Below the pieces are notes generated by a model. It made no database searches, was not told the origin of the DNA, and saw nothing but the letters and a program-made list of their open reading frames with translations. A DNA stretch of 64,000 bases from Streptomyces sp. AJS327. Lineage in GTDB: Bacteria; Actinomycetota; Actinomycetes; Streptomycetales; Streptomycetaceae. A program made the translations under genes and the position numbers. Below are positions 49,943 through 58,854 of the stretch, one piece after another. The number at the start of each line of letters is the position of its first letter. Position 1 is the first letter of the stretch. The stretch spans positions 1,760,501 to 1,824,500 of the forward strand of contig NZ_SKBR01000002.1 in the NCBI RefSeq assembly GCF_013450295.1. Direction: 5' to 3'.

Positions 49943-50995
49943 ATGAGCGAGAACCGCGTCGGCGGCGAACAGTGGGCGTACATCGGATCGTTCACCGAAC
50001 AGGGCGGCCACGGGATCACCACGGCCGCGCTCGACCCCGGCACCGGCGCCCTCACACCGGTCCACCACACGGGACCGGCCCTGCCCAACCCGTCCTGTCT
50101 GGCCCGCGCGGCCCACGCCGCGCTGCTGTACGCGGTCAGCGAGCTGCCGGAGGGCGGCGTGCGGGCGTTCTCCCTCGCCGACCCGGCGCACCCCGTCGCG
50201 CTCGGCCCGGTAGTACCCGTCGACGGCTCGGCGCCCACCCACCTGACGCTCGCGGGCGGACGGCTCTGGACCGCGAACTACGGCTCGGGCAGCGTCAGTT
50301 CACTGGCGCTCGCGGCCGGGGGAGAGCCCCTCACCCCGGCCGTCACCCACCAGCACCACGGCACCGGCCCCGACCCCGCCCGACAGACCGGCCCCCACGC
50401 GCACGCCGTCGTCCCCGACCCCTCCGGCCGCTGGCTGCTCGCCACCGACCTGGGCACCGACGAGATCCTGGTGTACGGACTGGACGGCGACCGCCCGCCG
50501 CGCGCTGTCCCGGCGCGACCCGGAACCGGCCCCCGCCACCTGGCTTTCCACCCCGACGGCACGCGCCTCCTACTGGTCAGCGAACTGGAGCCGACCGTCA
50601 CCACCTGGCGCTGGGACGCCGCGGACGGCGGCCTGCGCGCGCTGGGCGAGTGCCGCACCCTGCCCGAGGACACCCCCGCCGAGGGCAACCACCCCTCGGG
50701 ACTGGTCATCTCCCCCGACGGCCGCTTCGCCTGGGTGGCGAACCGGGGACACGACAGCGTCGCGGTACTCGCGCTCGACGGCGGACCCGACGGCACCGCC
50801 CGGCTGGTCACCACCGTGCCCTGCGGCGGGCACTGGCCGCGCTCCCTCACCGGGCACCCCACCGGCCGCCTGCTCTACTGCGCCAACGAACGCTCCGGCG
50901 ACGTCACCTGGTTCGTGGTGGACCCGGCGGACGGGGTGCCCCGGCGAGCCGGTTCCGTCCCCGCACCGGCCGCCTCCTGGGTCGCCCTCGGCTGA
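49943..50995 (+). CDS. Lactonase, YbhE/6-phosphogluconolactonase-type beta-propeller
   Basis: 350 residues from an ATG with AGGAGG 4 nt upstream. The sequence consists of seven repeated blades, beginning WAYIGSFTEQGGHGITTAAL. Characteristic segments are HLTLAGGRLWTANYGSGSVS, QTGPHAHAVVPDPSGRWLLA, GTGPRHLAFHPDGTRLLLVS, GNHPSGLVISPDGRFAWVAN and HWPRSLTGHPTGRLLYCANE. Members hydrolyse 6-phosphogluconolactone or related lactones; a pentose-phosphate role is plausible but not proved by sequence. It is convergent with the CbiX-like gene. Confidence 0.92.
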   Translation: MSENRVGGEQWAYIGSFTEQGGHGITTAALDPGTGALTPVHHTGPALPNPSCLARAAHAALLYAVSELPEGGVRAFSLADPAHPVALGPVVPVDGSAPTHLTLAGGRLWTANYGSGSVSSLALAAGGEPLTPAVTHQHHGTGPDPARQTGPHAHAVVPDPSGRWLLATDLGTDEILVYGLDGDRPPRAVPARPGTGPRHLAFHPDGTRLLLVSELEPTVTTWRWDAADGGLRALGECRTLPEDTPAEGNHPSGLVISPDGRFAWVANRGHDSVAVLALDGGPDGTARLVTTVPCGGHWPRSLTGHPTGRLLYCANERSGDVTWFVVDPADGVPRRAGSVPAPAASWVALG

Positions 50996-51110
50996 CGCCC
51001 GTCCCCAACTCCCCGCCGGACACCGGGACCAGCGGGGCCCAGCACACCGCGCGCCGGGCACCCGGGGCCCACGGGCCCGTCGGGCGGCCCGGCCGACACC
51101 ACGGGAGACG

Positions 51111-51145
51111 TCCCCTCAGGGGGTGCTCCGCGCCCCCTGAGGGGA
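51111..51145. terminator. Terminator overlapping the CbiX-like stop codon
   Basis: 13-bp perfect stem (TCCCCTCAGGGGG and complement) with a 9-nt loop. The stop of the CbiX-like gene is inside the stem, so the hairpin also encodes its last ten residues. Confidence 0.8.
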
Positions 51146-52045
51146 CTGCGGGCCGATGCCCAGCTTCGCCGCGTAGGCGGAGGCGACCAGCTTGCCCACG
51201 GCCGGATAGGTGCCCAGCGGCTCGGCCGTCGCGCACCCGGCCTCCCGCGCCGCCGTCTCCAACAGCCCCTCGGGGATCTCCGGCCCGATCAGACAGGGCG
51301 CGATAGCCAGCTGTCGCGAACCGGCGCCCCGCAGCTGCTCCGCGACACGCGGCACGCCGCCCTCCTCGTCCAGCGCGGCGGCCAGCACCGGCACCGCCAG
51401 CCGGGCCGCGAGCAGCATGCCCGTGATCCCGGCGGCCTGCACGGCCTCCTCCCCGCCGAGGGTGGCGAGCACGATGCCGTCCGCCGCCGTCGCGACGGTG
51501 AACAGCCGGGCCCGGTCCGCCCGCGCGAGACTCGCCTCCGACAGCTTGACGTGCACCCCCTCCGCGAGCAGCGGGTGCGGCCCCAGCACGTCGGTCAGCT
51601 CCGCTCCCGAGCCGCTGTTCAGCACCGCCTGCCGTATCTGGCGCATCCGCGCGGCCTCGGGACCGGCCAGCAGCGGAACCACCACCGCCGGGAGTTCGTC
51701 CGCGACCGGCCCCGCCTCCTCGGAGGCGGCGGCGGCCTCCCGCGCCCGCGCGACCCGCTCCTCCGCGGCCTGCGTCAGGACGGTCCGCAGCGAGGGGAAC
51801 TCCTCGTCGGTGCCATCGACATAGCCGATCCGGGCGTCCAGCCCGGGAAGTTCGGAACGGGCGATGCTGAGCGTCTCCTCGGCGAGGCCGCGGTGCGTGC
51901 CGGACGGCGTGCCCGGGACGGCCAGCACCAGCGCCGGGGCGTTCTCGGGAGCCACCACGGGCTCCGGCCGGCGGTGCCGTCCGGGCTGGCGTGGACGCGG
52001 CATTCGTACGGGCAGGCCGTTGTCGGGCCCTGTGGGGGAGCTCAT
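51116..52045 (-). CDS. Sirohydrochlorin chelatase (CbiX)-like protein, probably degenerate
   Basis: 309 residues from the ATG at 52045. Two repeated half-domains of the CbiX/class II chelatase fold are visible: PALVLAVPGTPSGTHRGLAE, then YVDGTDEEFPSLRTVL and ELPAVVVPLLAGPEAARM, and a second half from VLGPHPLLAEG to QLAIAPCLIGPEIPEGLL. In active enzymes the first strand ends in a GHGS-type motif and the third strand in a conserved His; here they read VPGTP and PLLAGPE, so both metal-chelation histidines seem absent. It may be regulatory or bind another ligand. No neighbouring tetrapyrrole gene supports a chelatase role. Confidence 0.8.
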   Translation of the reverse strand: MSSPTGPDNGLPVRMPRPRQPGRHRRPEPVVAPENAPALVLAVPGTPSGTHRGLAEETLSIARSELPGLDARIGYVDGTDEEFPSLRTVLTQAAEERVARAREAAAASEEAGPVADELPAVVVPLLAGPEAARMRQIRQAVLNSGSGAELTDVLGPHPLLAEGVHVKLSEASLARADRARLFTVATAADGIVLATLGGEEAVQAAGITGMLLAARLAVPVLAAALDEEGGVPRVAEQLRGAGSRQLAIAPCLIGPEIPEGLLETAAREAGCATAEPLGTYPAVGKLVASAYAAKLGIGPQSPQGARSTP

Positions 52046-52126
52046 GTGCCCGCATGCTAATGCCTTGCCCGGCCTCGCTGTTCGGGCGGGGGATACCGTC
52101 CTGGTATGTCCGCTTCGGCGTTCCGG

Positions 52127-53182
52127 TCAGAGAACAGATTCCGACGTCAGATGGGCAGCAACGGTCAGCAACGGGCGATCACGAGGGAGCACCAGCGTCC
52201 CGCGCGCAAGCCGGTCCGCCACCAGCAGCGCCCCGCGCAGCGGATCGCCCGGCGAGGGAACCTCGCGCGCCAGCGGCAGCCGGGCGGCCAGCTCCTCCCG
52301 CACCGGACCCAGCAGGCCCTCACCCAGCCGGAACAGCCCCCCGGTGAGCGCGACCCGGGCACCCTCCCCCGGGGGGCAGACCGCCGCCGCGCTCCGCGCG
52401 ATCTCCCGGCCCGCCGCGCGCAGCACCCCCGCGGCCACCGCGTCCCGCGGAGCGCAGCGCGCCACCTCGGGCGCGAACGAGGCCAGCACCGCGGGCCGGT
52501 CCTGCCGCGGGTACAGCTGGCCCGGGAGTTCGCTGAGGGGTGCCCCGAACACCGCCTCGGCCCGCTCGCGCAGAGCCGCCGAGCCGCCCTCCCGGCCGTC
52601 GGCGGCACGCATCGCCGCCTCCAGCCCGGCGCGGCCGATCCACGCGCCGCCGCCGCAGTCACCGAGCAGATGACCCCAGCCGTCGGCCCGTCGCCAGGCC
52701 CGTAGATCGGTACCCATAGCGATCATTCCGGTACCGGCCGCGACCACCGCCCCGGGAGCCTCACCGAGCGCCCCGGCGTACGCCGTCACCCCGTCCGCCG
52801 CCAACGCGAGCCGCCGCACGTCGAGTTCCCGCGCGAACGCCCCGGGCAGCTCGGCCCGCAGCCCCTCACCCAGCGTCGCCATCCCCGCGGCCCCGACACA
52901 GACGGCGACGGGCGGCCCCGCCGAACCGGCCGCCGTCAGCAGCGCGCGCGCCGCCGGGAGCAACCGCCCCAGCATCGCCGCCGGTTCGATCCCCCGCGGC
53001 CCCGTGCGCACCGGTTCCCCGAGGTCCCGGGTCAGACCGTCGGAGGGCACGGCGGAGCCGTCAGCGCGGGCCAGCGCCACGCGCAGCCCCGACCCGCCGG
53101 AGTCGACCCCCAGCACCCAGCCCGGCTCGCCCTCCGGTTCCGGTCTTCGCACCCCCGCGCCCCCCGGCGCCCCACCGCTCAC
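52127..53182 (-). CDS. BadF/BadG/BcrA-type sugar kinase (N-acetylglucosamine kinase-like)
   Basis: 351 residues from the GTG that overlaps the uracil-DNA glycosylase stop (GTGA). The ASKHA fold is visible: GVDSGGSGLRVAL phosphate 1 loop, LALAADGVTAYAGAL with the likely catalytic Asp, VVAAGTGMIAMG, GWGHLLGDCGGGAWIG and VALTGGLFRLGEG. The GDCGGG stretch usually reads GDEGSG in GlcNAc kinases, a change near the sugar site. A role in GlcNAc or muropeptide-sugar recycling is plausible but remains inference. Confidence 0.88.
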   Translation of the reverse strand: MSGGAPGGAGVRRPEPEGEPGWVLGVDSGGSGLRVALARADGSAVPSDGLTRDLGEPVRTGPRGIEPAAMLGRLLPAARALLTAAGSAGPPVAVCVGAAGMATLGEGLRAELPGAFARELDVRRLALAADGVTAYAGALGEAPGAVVAAGTGMIAMGTDLRAWRRADGWGHLLGDCGGGAWIGRAGLEAAMRAADGREGGSAALRERAEAVFGAPLSELPGQLYPRQDRPAVLASFAPEVARCAPRDAVAAGVLRAAGREIARSAAAVCPPGEGARVALTGGLFRLGEGLLGPVREELAARLPLAREVPSPGDPLRGALLVADRLARGTLVLPRDRPLLTVAAHLTSESVL

Positions 53183-53856
53183 GGCAGCCGCCAGTCCACC
53201 GGTGACGCGCCCTGCTGCGCCAGCATCTCGTTGACTCGGCTGAACGGACGGGAGCCGAAGAAGCCCCGGTCGGCGGACATCGGAGAGGGGTGCGCGGACT
53301 CGACGGCGGGCGTGCCACCCAGCAGCGGGCGCAGGTTGCGCGCGTCCCGGCCCCAGAGCACCGCCACCAGGGGGCGCCCGCGCGCCGCGAGCGCCCGGAT
53401 GGCCTGTTCGGTGACCTCCTCCCACCCCTTCCCCCGGTGCCCACCGGGTTTCCGCGGAGCGGTGGTCAGCGCTCTGTTGAGCAGCAGCACCCCCTGCTCG
53501 GTCCAGGGGGTCAGGTCCCCGTTGGAGGGCCGGTCGGCGCCGATGTCCTGGTGCATCTCGCGGAAGATGTTCTCCAGGCTCCCGGGCAGCGGCCGGACCT
53601 CCGGCGCCACCGAGAAGGACAGCCCGACCGCGTGGCCCGGCGTGGGATAGGGGTCCTGACCGACGACGAGGACCCGCACCTCGTCGAAGGGCTGCTGGAA
53701 GGCGCGGAGTACGTGCGCGCCCGCCGGCAGGTACGTTCTGCCCGCGGCGATCTCGGCCCGCAGGAAGTCGCCCATCGCGGCGACGCGTTCAGCGACCGGT
53801 TCCAGTGCCTTGGCCCAGCCCGGTTCGACGATCTCGTTCAAGGGTCGTGCAGCCAC
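53179..53856 (-). CDS. ung: Uracil-DNA glycosylase, family 1
   Basis: 225 residues from GTG. Both active-site segments are intact: GQDPYPTPGHAVGLSFS near residue 66 (water-activating Asp) and HPSPMSADRGFFGSRPFS near 189 (catalytic His and minor-groove loop), plus VLLLNRALTT for uracil recognition. It removes uracil from DNA. Its stop overlaps the sugar kinase start, an operon link without an obvious functional reason. Confidence 0.98.
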   Translation of the reverse strand: MAARPLNEIVEPGWAKALEPVAERVAAMGDFLRAEIAAGRTYLPAGAHVLRAFQQPFDEVRVLVVGQDPYPTPGHAVGLSFSVAPEVRPLPGSLENIFREMHQDIGADRPSNGDLTPWTEQGVLLLNRALTTAPRKPGGHRGKGWEEVTEQAIRALAARGRPLVAVLWGRDARNLRPLLGGTPAVESAHPSPMSADRGFFGSRPFSRVNEMLAQQGASPVDWRLP

Positions 53857-54364
53857 GGGCGCTCACTCTACTGGCTCAGCGGGACCGCCGGGCCCGCCCG
53901 CCCCGGCCCCATCGCCTCCGATCCACCGCCACCGGCCCACCGCCCACCCGAGTCCAGCCCGGACGCCGCACCGGTCCGGACGAGACGACGAGGGGACGAG
54001 TGGGTGATGAGACGGCGCGCACGGCCAACGGACCGCCTGGCACCCCGTGTTCGCGTCCCGCACCGGTACCGCCCGGGCCAGGGAGGCCGGTTGGGGACGG
54101 GCGGGGGATCGGCGGGAGACTGGCGGTGGACCGGCCGGCGCTCGTCGCCGGGACGCGCGGTGACCGGCGATCAACCGCCCCGCCCCGCACGGGAGTAACC
54201 CCGGGCCCGGAAGGCCACGGAGGCCCGGGAGTGGACCCCGGCGGAGCGCCCGTACTGCGGCACTCCACCCCGACCGTCCGAAATCCAGCCCCGCACCGGC
54301 CGGGGGTTCGTCGTGTGTGGCCGCCCCAGCGGCATGGGCGCCCCCTCGGTCGGTTAGCGGCCCG
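53857..54364. other. Gene-free interval
   Basis: About 510 bp between the divergent-side end of the ung gene and the 3' end of the ABC exporter gene. Open frames exist but have no recognisable start region or family. It should contain the promoter of the ung-kinase operon; no clear hexamers were seen. Confidence 0.4.
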
Positions 54365-56878
54365 TCACGACAGCGGGAGCCCTCCCGCGACCACCGGTTC
54401 GGTGTCATCCACCGGTTCGGCGTCAGCCGTGCGGGCCGAGCCGCCCGGGACGATGCGCAGTTCGCGACCGGCCGTGGCCGCGAGCTGCCTGCCGGTGTCC
54501 GTGGGCCGCTCGCCGCCCGCCGCGGCTTCGCCCGTCTGTAGGCGCCACAGGTTGGCGTACTTGCCGCCGCGCCGCAGCAGATCGGTGTGGGTGCCCTGCT
54601 GGGCGACGACCCCGCCACGCTCCAGCACGTAGATGCGGTCAGCGTTCCGGACGGTGGACAGACGGTGCGCGATGACGATGAGGGTCTTGTCCCGCGCGAA
54701 GGTGTCGAGCCCACGCTGGATGGCTGCCTCCGTCTCGTTGTCGACCGCGGAGGTCGCCTCGTCGAGGATCACGATGGGCGGGTTGTCGAGGATCGTCCGA
54801 GCGAGCGCGACGCGCTGCCGCTGACCGCCCGAGAGCGCCGTGCCCCGTTCGCCGACCGGGGTGTCGTAGCCGGCGGGCAGCGCTTCGATGAACGAGTCCG
54901 CACCGGCCGCCTTCGCCGCGTCGATGACACGGGCCTGCGGAGCGTCGAAGCTGCCGTAGCGGATGTTGTCCGCGATGGTCCCGTCGAACAGGAAGGGCTC
55001 CTGGGAGACCAGCCCGATGGCCCCGCGCAGCTCCCGCAGGGACAACGTGCGCACGTCGACACCGTCGAGGAGGACCTGTCCGGAGTCCGGGTGCGCGAAG
55101 CGCATCAGGAGTCTGGCCACCGTCGTCTTCCCGGCCCCCGTGGCCCCGACCACGCCGGTGACCCGCCCCGAGGGGATCCGCAGGGACAGATCGCGCAGCA
55201 CGGGCTCGCGCCCCGGATAGGAGAACGTCACGCCGGACAGCTCGAACGCCCCCCTGACCTCCCCGGAGAGTGACGCGCGTCCGCCCTGTGGCTCGGTGGG
55301 CAGCTCCCGCAGGTGTTCCAGCCGGCCGAACGCCGCGCGGGAGCGCTGGTAGCTGTCCGTCAGGACGCCGAGCCGGTTCAGCCGGGCGAGCGCGATCGTC
55401 GGCAACTCCACGAGGGGGCTGAAGCCCTCGACGGAGAGTTCTCCCAGCATCACGGACCTTCCGCCCAGCAGAAGGACGCCGGGCAGCGTGGCCATGGCAC
55501 ACATCCGCACCATGTGCGCCTGGAGCGCCGAACTGCGTCTCGTCTGGTGATTGGCGGAACCGTGCTCCTCGCTCAGCTCGGCCGCCCGCTGCTCCTCGTG
55601 GCTCTCGGTGCAGGCCGCCTTGACGGTCGCGTGTGCCTGGAGACCGTCGGCCATCCGGCTGTTGAGCCGCGAGCGGGTCTCCGCGGATCGCCGGTGGGCC
55701 GCGGTGACGCGCTTCTGGTAGTGGAACGAGAGCCAGGCGACCAGCGGGATCGGCGCGAAGGCGACCCAGGCGATCTGGGGGGCGAAGCAGAGCATCGCCG
55801 GCACCAGAACGGCGAAACACGTGCCCAGTTGCACGAGTTCGTGCATGGTGTGCCCGACGAAGGTGCCCAACTGACCGATGTCCTCGCTCAGCACGCGTGA
55901 GGTGTGGCCCGCCCGCTCGCCTTCCACGTCCGCGGTCGACAGCCGGAGGACGTGGGAGTAGGTGGTGGTACGCCAGTGGTGCTCGACGGCCTGGCCCAGC
56001 CGGTCCCAGTTGCTCTCCGCGAAGTACGACAGCCCCGCCGACACCAGCGTGCCCAGCGTCACCAGGCCGCCCAGGAGGTACATCTGACTGCTCAGGCCGA
56101 CCACTCCCAGCCCGGCCAGCAGGTAACTCCCGCCCTGCACGAGGACGGTGATCGAGTAGGCGACGGTGGAGAAGACCGCGGCGTGGACCACCTGGTCGAG
56201 CACCGACAGGGTGGTCGCCAGGGCGCATCTCGCCCGGTGCTGACGGAAGAGCCGGGGGAGGAAGGGGGAGCGGCGGTCGGAGGAGCTCTCGCCTCCACCG
56301 GAACGTCGCAGCGCCCGTCTGATGACGACAGCGGTCGCGGCGCCGATGAGGCCCAGACTCACCCAGGGGCCGGTCAGCCACGCCAGGCCGAACTTCGCGC
56401 TGCCCAGCACGGCGGTGGCGGCCGCGCCGCCGCCGAGCGCCACCGTCACGGCGTCCGGGCCGCGGCGCTCGGCTGGGACCCCGTCGGCGGTGAGGCGAGG
56501 ACCGGAAGCGGTCTCAGCGGAGCCGCCCGCCACCTGTGGCGCCGGGCCCGGCGAGGTGGCCGGAGCCGAGGCGGGGAAGGCGCGCGACAGCACCCCCTCG
56601 ATGGTGCGACGCACCAGTTGGGCCGCTTCCCCCTCCGTGAGTTCGGGTCCGTGGAGGACCAGCAGCCCTCCGGTGATCACGCTGACCCGAGCCTCCCGGA
56701 CCCCGGGAGCCGCCAGCAGCGCCCGTTCCAGTAGCCGGGCGAGGTTGACCCGCCCACGGGCCGCCTCCACCTGCCATCGCTGGCGACCCGGAACAACGGA
56801 GCGAGGACGGGCCGGGGCGGAGTTCTGGCGCACAGGCACGCCCGGGCTCACCCCAGAAGGCCCATACAAAAATGACAT
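54365..56878 (-). CDS. ABC exporter (half transporter) with N-terminal HMA-like domain
   Basis: 837 residues, well above the 600 of a usual half exporter. Residues 35-98 form a ferredoxin-like HMA-type domain (LLAAPGVREARVSVITGGLL, then GEAAQLVRRTIEGVL) without the CxxC metal site. A linker and two hydrophobic helices (142-187) follow, then a six-helix exporter domain (about 210-490) and an ATPase with GATGAGKTT, LVSQEPFLFDG, LSGGQRQRVALART, IVILDEATSAVD and an H-loop AHRLST. A 60-residue polar tail ends it. The first codons (TCA TTT TTG TAT) are unlike Streptomyces usage, so a start slightly downstream, such as GTG at 56851, is possible. The DUF5132 gene lies about 360 bp upstream on the same strand. 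Confidence 0.93.
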   Translation of the reverse strand: MSFLYGPSGVSPGVPVRQNSAPARPRSVVPGRQRWQVEAARGRVNLARLLERALLAAPGVREARVSVITGGLLVLHGPELTEGEAAQLVRRTIEGVLSRAFPASAPATSPGPAPQVAGGSAETASGPRLTADGVPAERRGPDAVTVALGGGAAATAVLGSAKFGLAWLTGPWVSLGLIGAATAVVIRRALRRSGGGESSSDRRSPFLPRLFRQHRARCALATTLSVLDQVVHAAVFSTVAYSITVLVQGGSYLLAGLGVVGLSSQMYLLGGLVTLGTLVSAGLSYFAESNWDRLGQAVEHHWRTTTYSHVLRLSTADVEGERAGHTSRVLSEDIGQLGTFVGHTMHELVQLGTCFAVLVPAMLCFAPQIAWVAFAPIPLVAWLSFHYQKRVTAAHRRSAETRSRLNSRMADGLQAHATVKAACTESHEEQRAAELSEEHGSANHQTRRSSALQAHMVRMCAMATLPGVLLLGGRSVMLGELSVEGFSPLVELPTIALARLNRLGVLTDSYQRSRAAFGRLEHLRELPTEPQGGRASLSGEVRGAFELSGVTFSYPGREPVLRDLSLRIPSGRVTGVVGATGAGKTTVARLLMRFAHPDSGQVLLDGVDVRTLSLRELRGAIGLVSQEPFLFDGTIADNIRYGSFDAPQARVIDAAKAAGADSFIEALPAGYDTPVGERGTALSGGQRQRVALARTILDNPPIVILDEATSAVDNETEAAIQRGLDTFARDKTLIVIAHRLSTVRNADRIYVLERGGVVAQQGTHTDLLRRGGKYANLWRLQTGEAAAGGERPTDTGRQLAATAGRELRIVPGGSARTADAEPVDDTEPVVAGGLPLS

Positions 56879-57240
56879 AAGAGACGTTTTCCACTTGCTG
56901 TAGTCAAGAGTGCCGCCGAGCTGCGAAGGGTTCCCTCGGAGGGGGTAACTGCCCCACGACCGTGGTCAGTTGCGTCACGACGGACGGTGGAACGGGCCGT
57001 ACCGGCCCGCGGGCCGACCGCGCGGGGCCAGGCCTCGGTGGGTCAGACGGGGTCGCCCGCGAGGAGTGTCGGAGCGGTACGGCAGCGGAACATCACACTG
57101 GGCCCCCGGGGATCACGGCGGGACTCCGGGCGGGTCCTTCACGACGGCGAACGAGCGACTCGGCGGTTCTCATCCCCTCACCAAAGGACCCACCCCTCAC
57201 ATCCCGGCCCCGGTCACTGCCAGGCCGCGACGAGCGACCA
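56879..57240. other. Upstream region of the ABC exporter
   Basis: About 360 bp without a convincing gene. On the reverse strand a TTGACT hexamer lies 24-29 bp before the ATG, with only a weak -10. The two same-strand genes around it may therefore be separately transcribed. Confidence 0.4.
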
Positions 57241-57510
57241 CTAGGACTTGACCGTGGCCGCGCGGGCCTTCGGGGGAGCCTTGCGCGTTCCCTGGCCCTC
57301 CGTCGCGGTGGCCTCGCTGACGAAAGCCTCGGCACTGGCTTCGGCCGCGATGTCCTGTAGCTCCTCGGTCATTTGGTGAGCCGCGCGCTTGGCGTCGACG
57401 GCGATCTTGACGGATGTCTTGAACATCCCGCGTGCGGCCGTCTGAACGGCTCGCTTGGCTACGGGAGCCGCGACGACTCCGATGATGAAGGGGGGCACGA
57501 AAGGCAGCAT
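57241..57510 (-). CDS. DUF5132 small membrane protein
   Basis: 89 residues from the ATG at 57510. The N-terminus MLPFVPPFIIGVVAAPVAKR is one hydrophobic segment with PFxxG-type features of DUF5132. An amphipathic stretch KRAVQTAARGMFKTSVKIAV and an acidic helix TEELQDIAAEASAEAF follow, then a basic, disordered tail. The plan recalls the PacL/DUF1490 proteins encoded beside HMA-containing metal P-type ATPases in mycobacteria, where they stabilise the pump. Its neighbour here is an ABC exporter with an HMA-like domain, so a similar accessory role is possible. That link is inference. Confidence 0.8.
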   Translation of the reverse strand: MLPFVPPFIIGVVAAPVAKRAVQTAARGMFKTSVKIAVDAKRAAHQMTEELQDIAAEASAEAFVSEATATEGQGTRKAPPKARAATVKS

Positions 57511-58222
57511 GCTGGTTCCATTCCGATCTTGCGGCAGGAGAATTGTCACGGTGAGGTGCCAACCGGACCGCTGCGGCGTGTGATTGATCGACAACTCACG
57601 CGACGGGCGTTCAAACCGGCGGCACAAACCGGTGATTGGCATACTAGGGTCCGGAATCAAGTGCCTGCGAGGCACGCCCTCGCTCTTCACTCCATCGAGT
57701 AATCGCCCGGAATCCGGGCGCGGTTCGCCCGGAACCCCTGAGCTTTCCGGGCCGCTTCCGCTCAGCCCCCTGCTGGGAGTTCGGTCGCCGCGCGGAGGAG
57801 AGGCGGGGCCCACTCGGTTCACGCGGTGGGGGTTCTCCGCTCCGGGGCGTGCGGACCGCTCGCTGATCCGCGAACTCGTGCGCGGTGCGTGGCGGTACGC
57901 GACGCGCCGCCCGGAAATGCGCTCCGGCTCGATGCCCGATGAGTCCCCCGCGCGGTGGGTCCAGTGGGGGATCGACGGTGCGCCGTCGCTCGTTCGAGTG
58001 TCAGTACCGTCAGGCGCGGCCCTCGCGTCGCCCGGCGTGGCAGGTTCGCCTGCCGAGCCCCGAACCGCCGCAAGTGGTGGTTGAACGGCGTGCTCGTCGC
58101 GGTGAGAGCGGCTGCCCCGGGTGGTCGGCTCAGCGTGACGGGGCGAGGGGCCGGGACAGGGTTGCGGAAGGGTGGTCGAGCAGATGACGTCAGTCGGTCG
58201 GGAACAGGAAGGGGAGTCCGTC
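57511..58222. other. Gene-poor interval with small repeats
   Basis: About 710 bp. It contains a short direct repeat (CAAACCGG at 57612 and 57625) and a 6-bp hairpin (GTGCCT GCG AGGCAC, 57661-57675) in a relatively AT-rich area likely to hold promoters. A 166-codon plus-strand frame exists but its composition is not convincing. Confidence 0.4.
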
Positions 58223-58378
58223 ATGTTGTACAGTGCCCAACTCCATCTCGTGAACGGACAGCACCAACTCTTGGTGACGGACGCGGAAAGCGGCCACACC
58301 GACGTCATTCCCGTCACGAAAAAGGCCGTCAGCCGCCTGCCGACGTATCTGGGCATGCTGAAAAAGGCGGCGAAGTAA
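58223..58378 (+). CDS. Small hypothetical protein
   Basis: 51 residues from the ATG at 58223, which has AGGGGAG 6 nt upstream; an ATG 13 codons earlier lacks such a site. The sequence begins MLYSAQLHLVNGQHQLLVTD and has a lysine-rich end (TKKAVSRLPTYLGMLKKAAK). The third codon positions are mostly G or C and the codons AAA near the end are a little unusual. No family is recognised; the beta-like first half and helical, basic second half could be a small DNA- or ribosome-associated protein. Confidence 0.5.
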   Translation: MLYSAQLHLVNGQHQLLVTDAESGHTDVIPVTKKAVSRLPTYLGMLKKAAK

Positions 58379-58854
58379 CGTCGGAATGAACTGAGTCACG
58401 CGGTCCGCTCCGAGAGAGGGCGGAATCGGCCTCCCGTGGCCGTGAACGACTCCAGCGGAATGTCCGGCCGGAATACGGGGAGTTGGGCCAACTCACGTTC
58501 CGCCGGTGACGAGCGCGGTGAGGTCGAACCCCGCGAGCCGTTCCGTACGGCAGCGGGAGACAACGGTCGCGTACGGCGACGGGCGGGGGGAGGTCCGGCG
58601 GTCCCGGTCCTGCTTCGAGCCCGAGTCGCCCGCGAGAGGGTGGCGTTGCCCCGCTGGCCCGTGGCGCCAGGATCGCGCGTGACCGCGCTGTGTCGTGATG
58701 CGACGGAGCCCTCCGGTGTTCCCGGCGTCCGTGTCGAACACCGCCCGGTCGCGAGGGGACGGCCAGCGGCGCCGGGGCGGACGGTGAACGCCCTGTCGGG
58801 TGCCCGGGGTTCGGGACGAGGGGCCGCCGGAGGCCACGGGGCACGGCGGTCTGG
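58379..58854. other. Gene-free interval
   Basis: About 475 bp between the small ORF and the stop of the TetR gene. I see no credible coding frame, hairpin or operator in it. Confidence 0.4.

Noticed and set aside
52046..52126. Cobalamin riboswitch near the CbiX-like gene
   Set aside because: The upstream gap is only about 80 bp and no B12-box-like segment was recognised.
53805..54632. 275-codon plus-strand frame between ung and the ABC exporter
   Set aside because: Overlaps both real genes on the other strand and has no recognisable domain or start.
57584..58084. 166-codon plus-strand frame between DUF5132 and the small ORF
   Set aside because: No ribosome site, no family, and Ser/Pro/Arg-rich composition typical of random GC-rich DNA.
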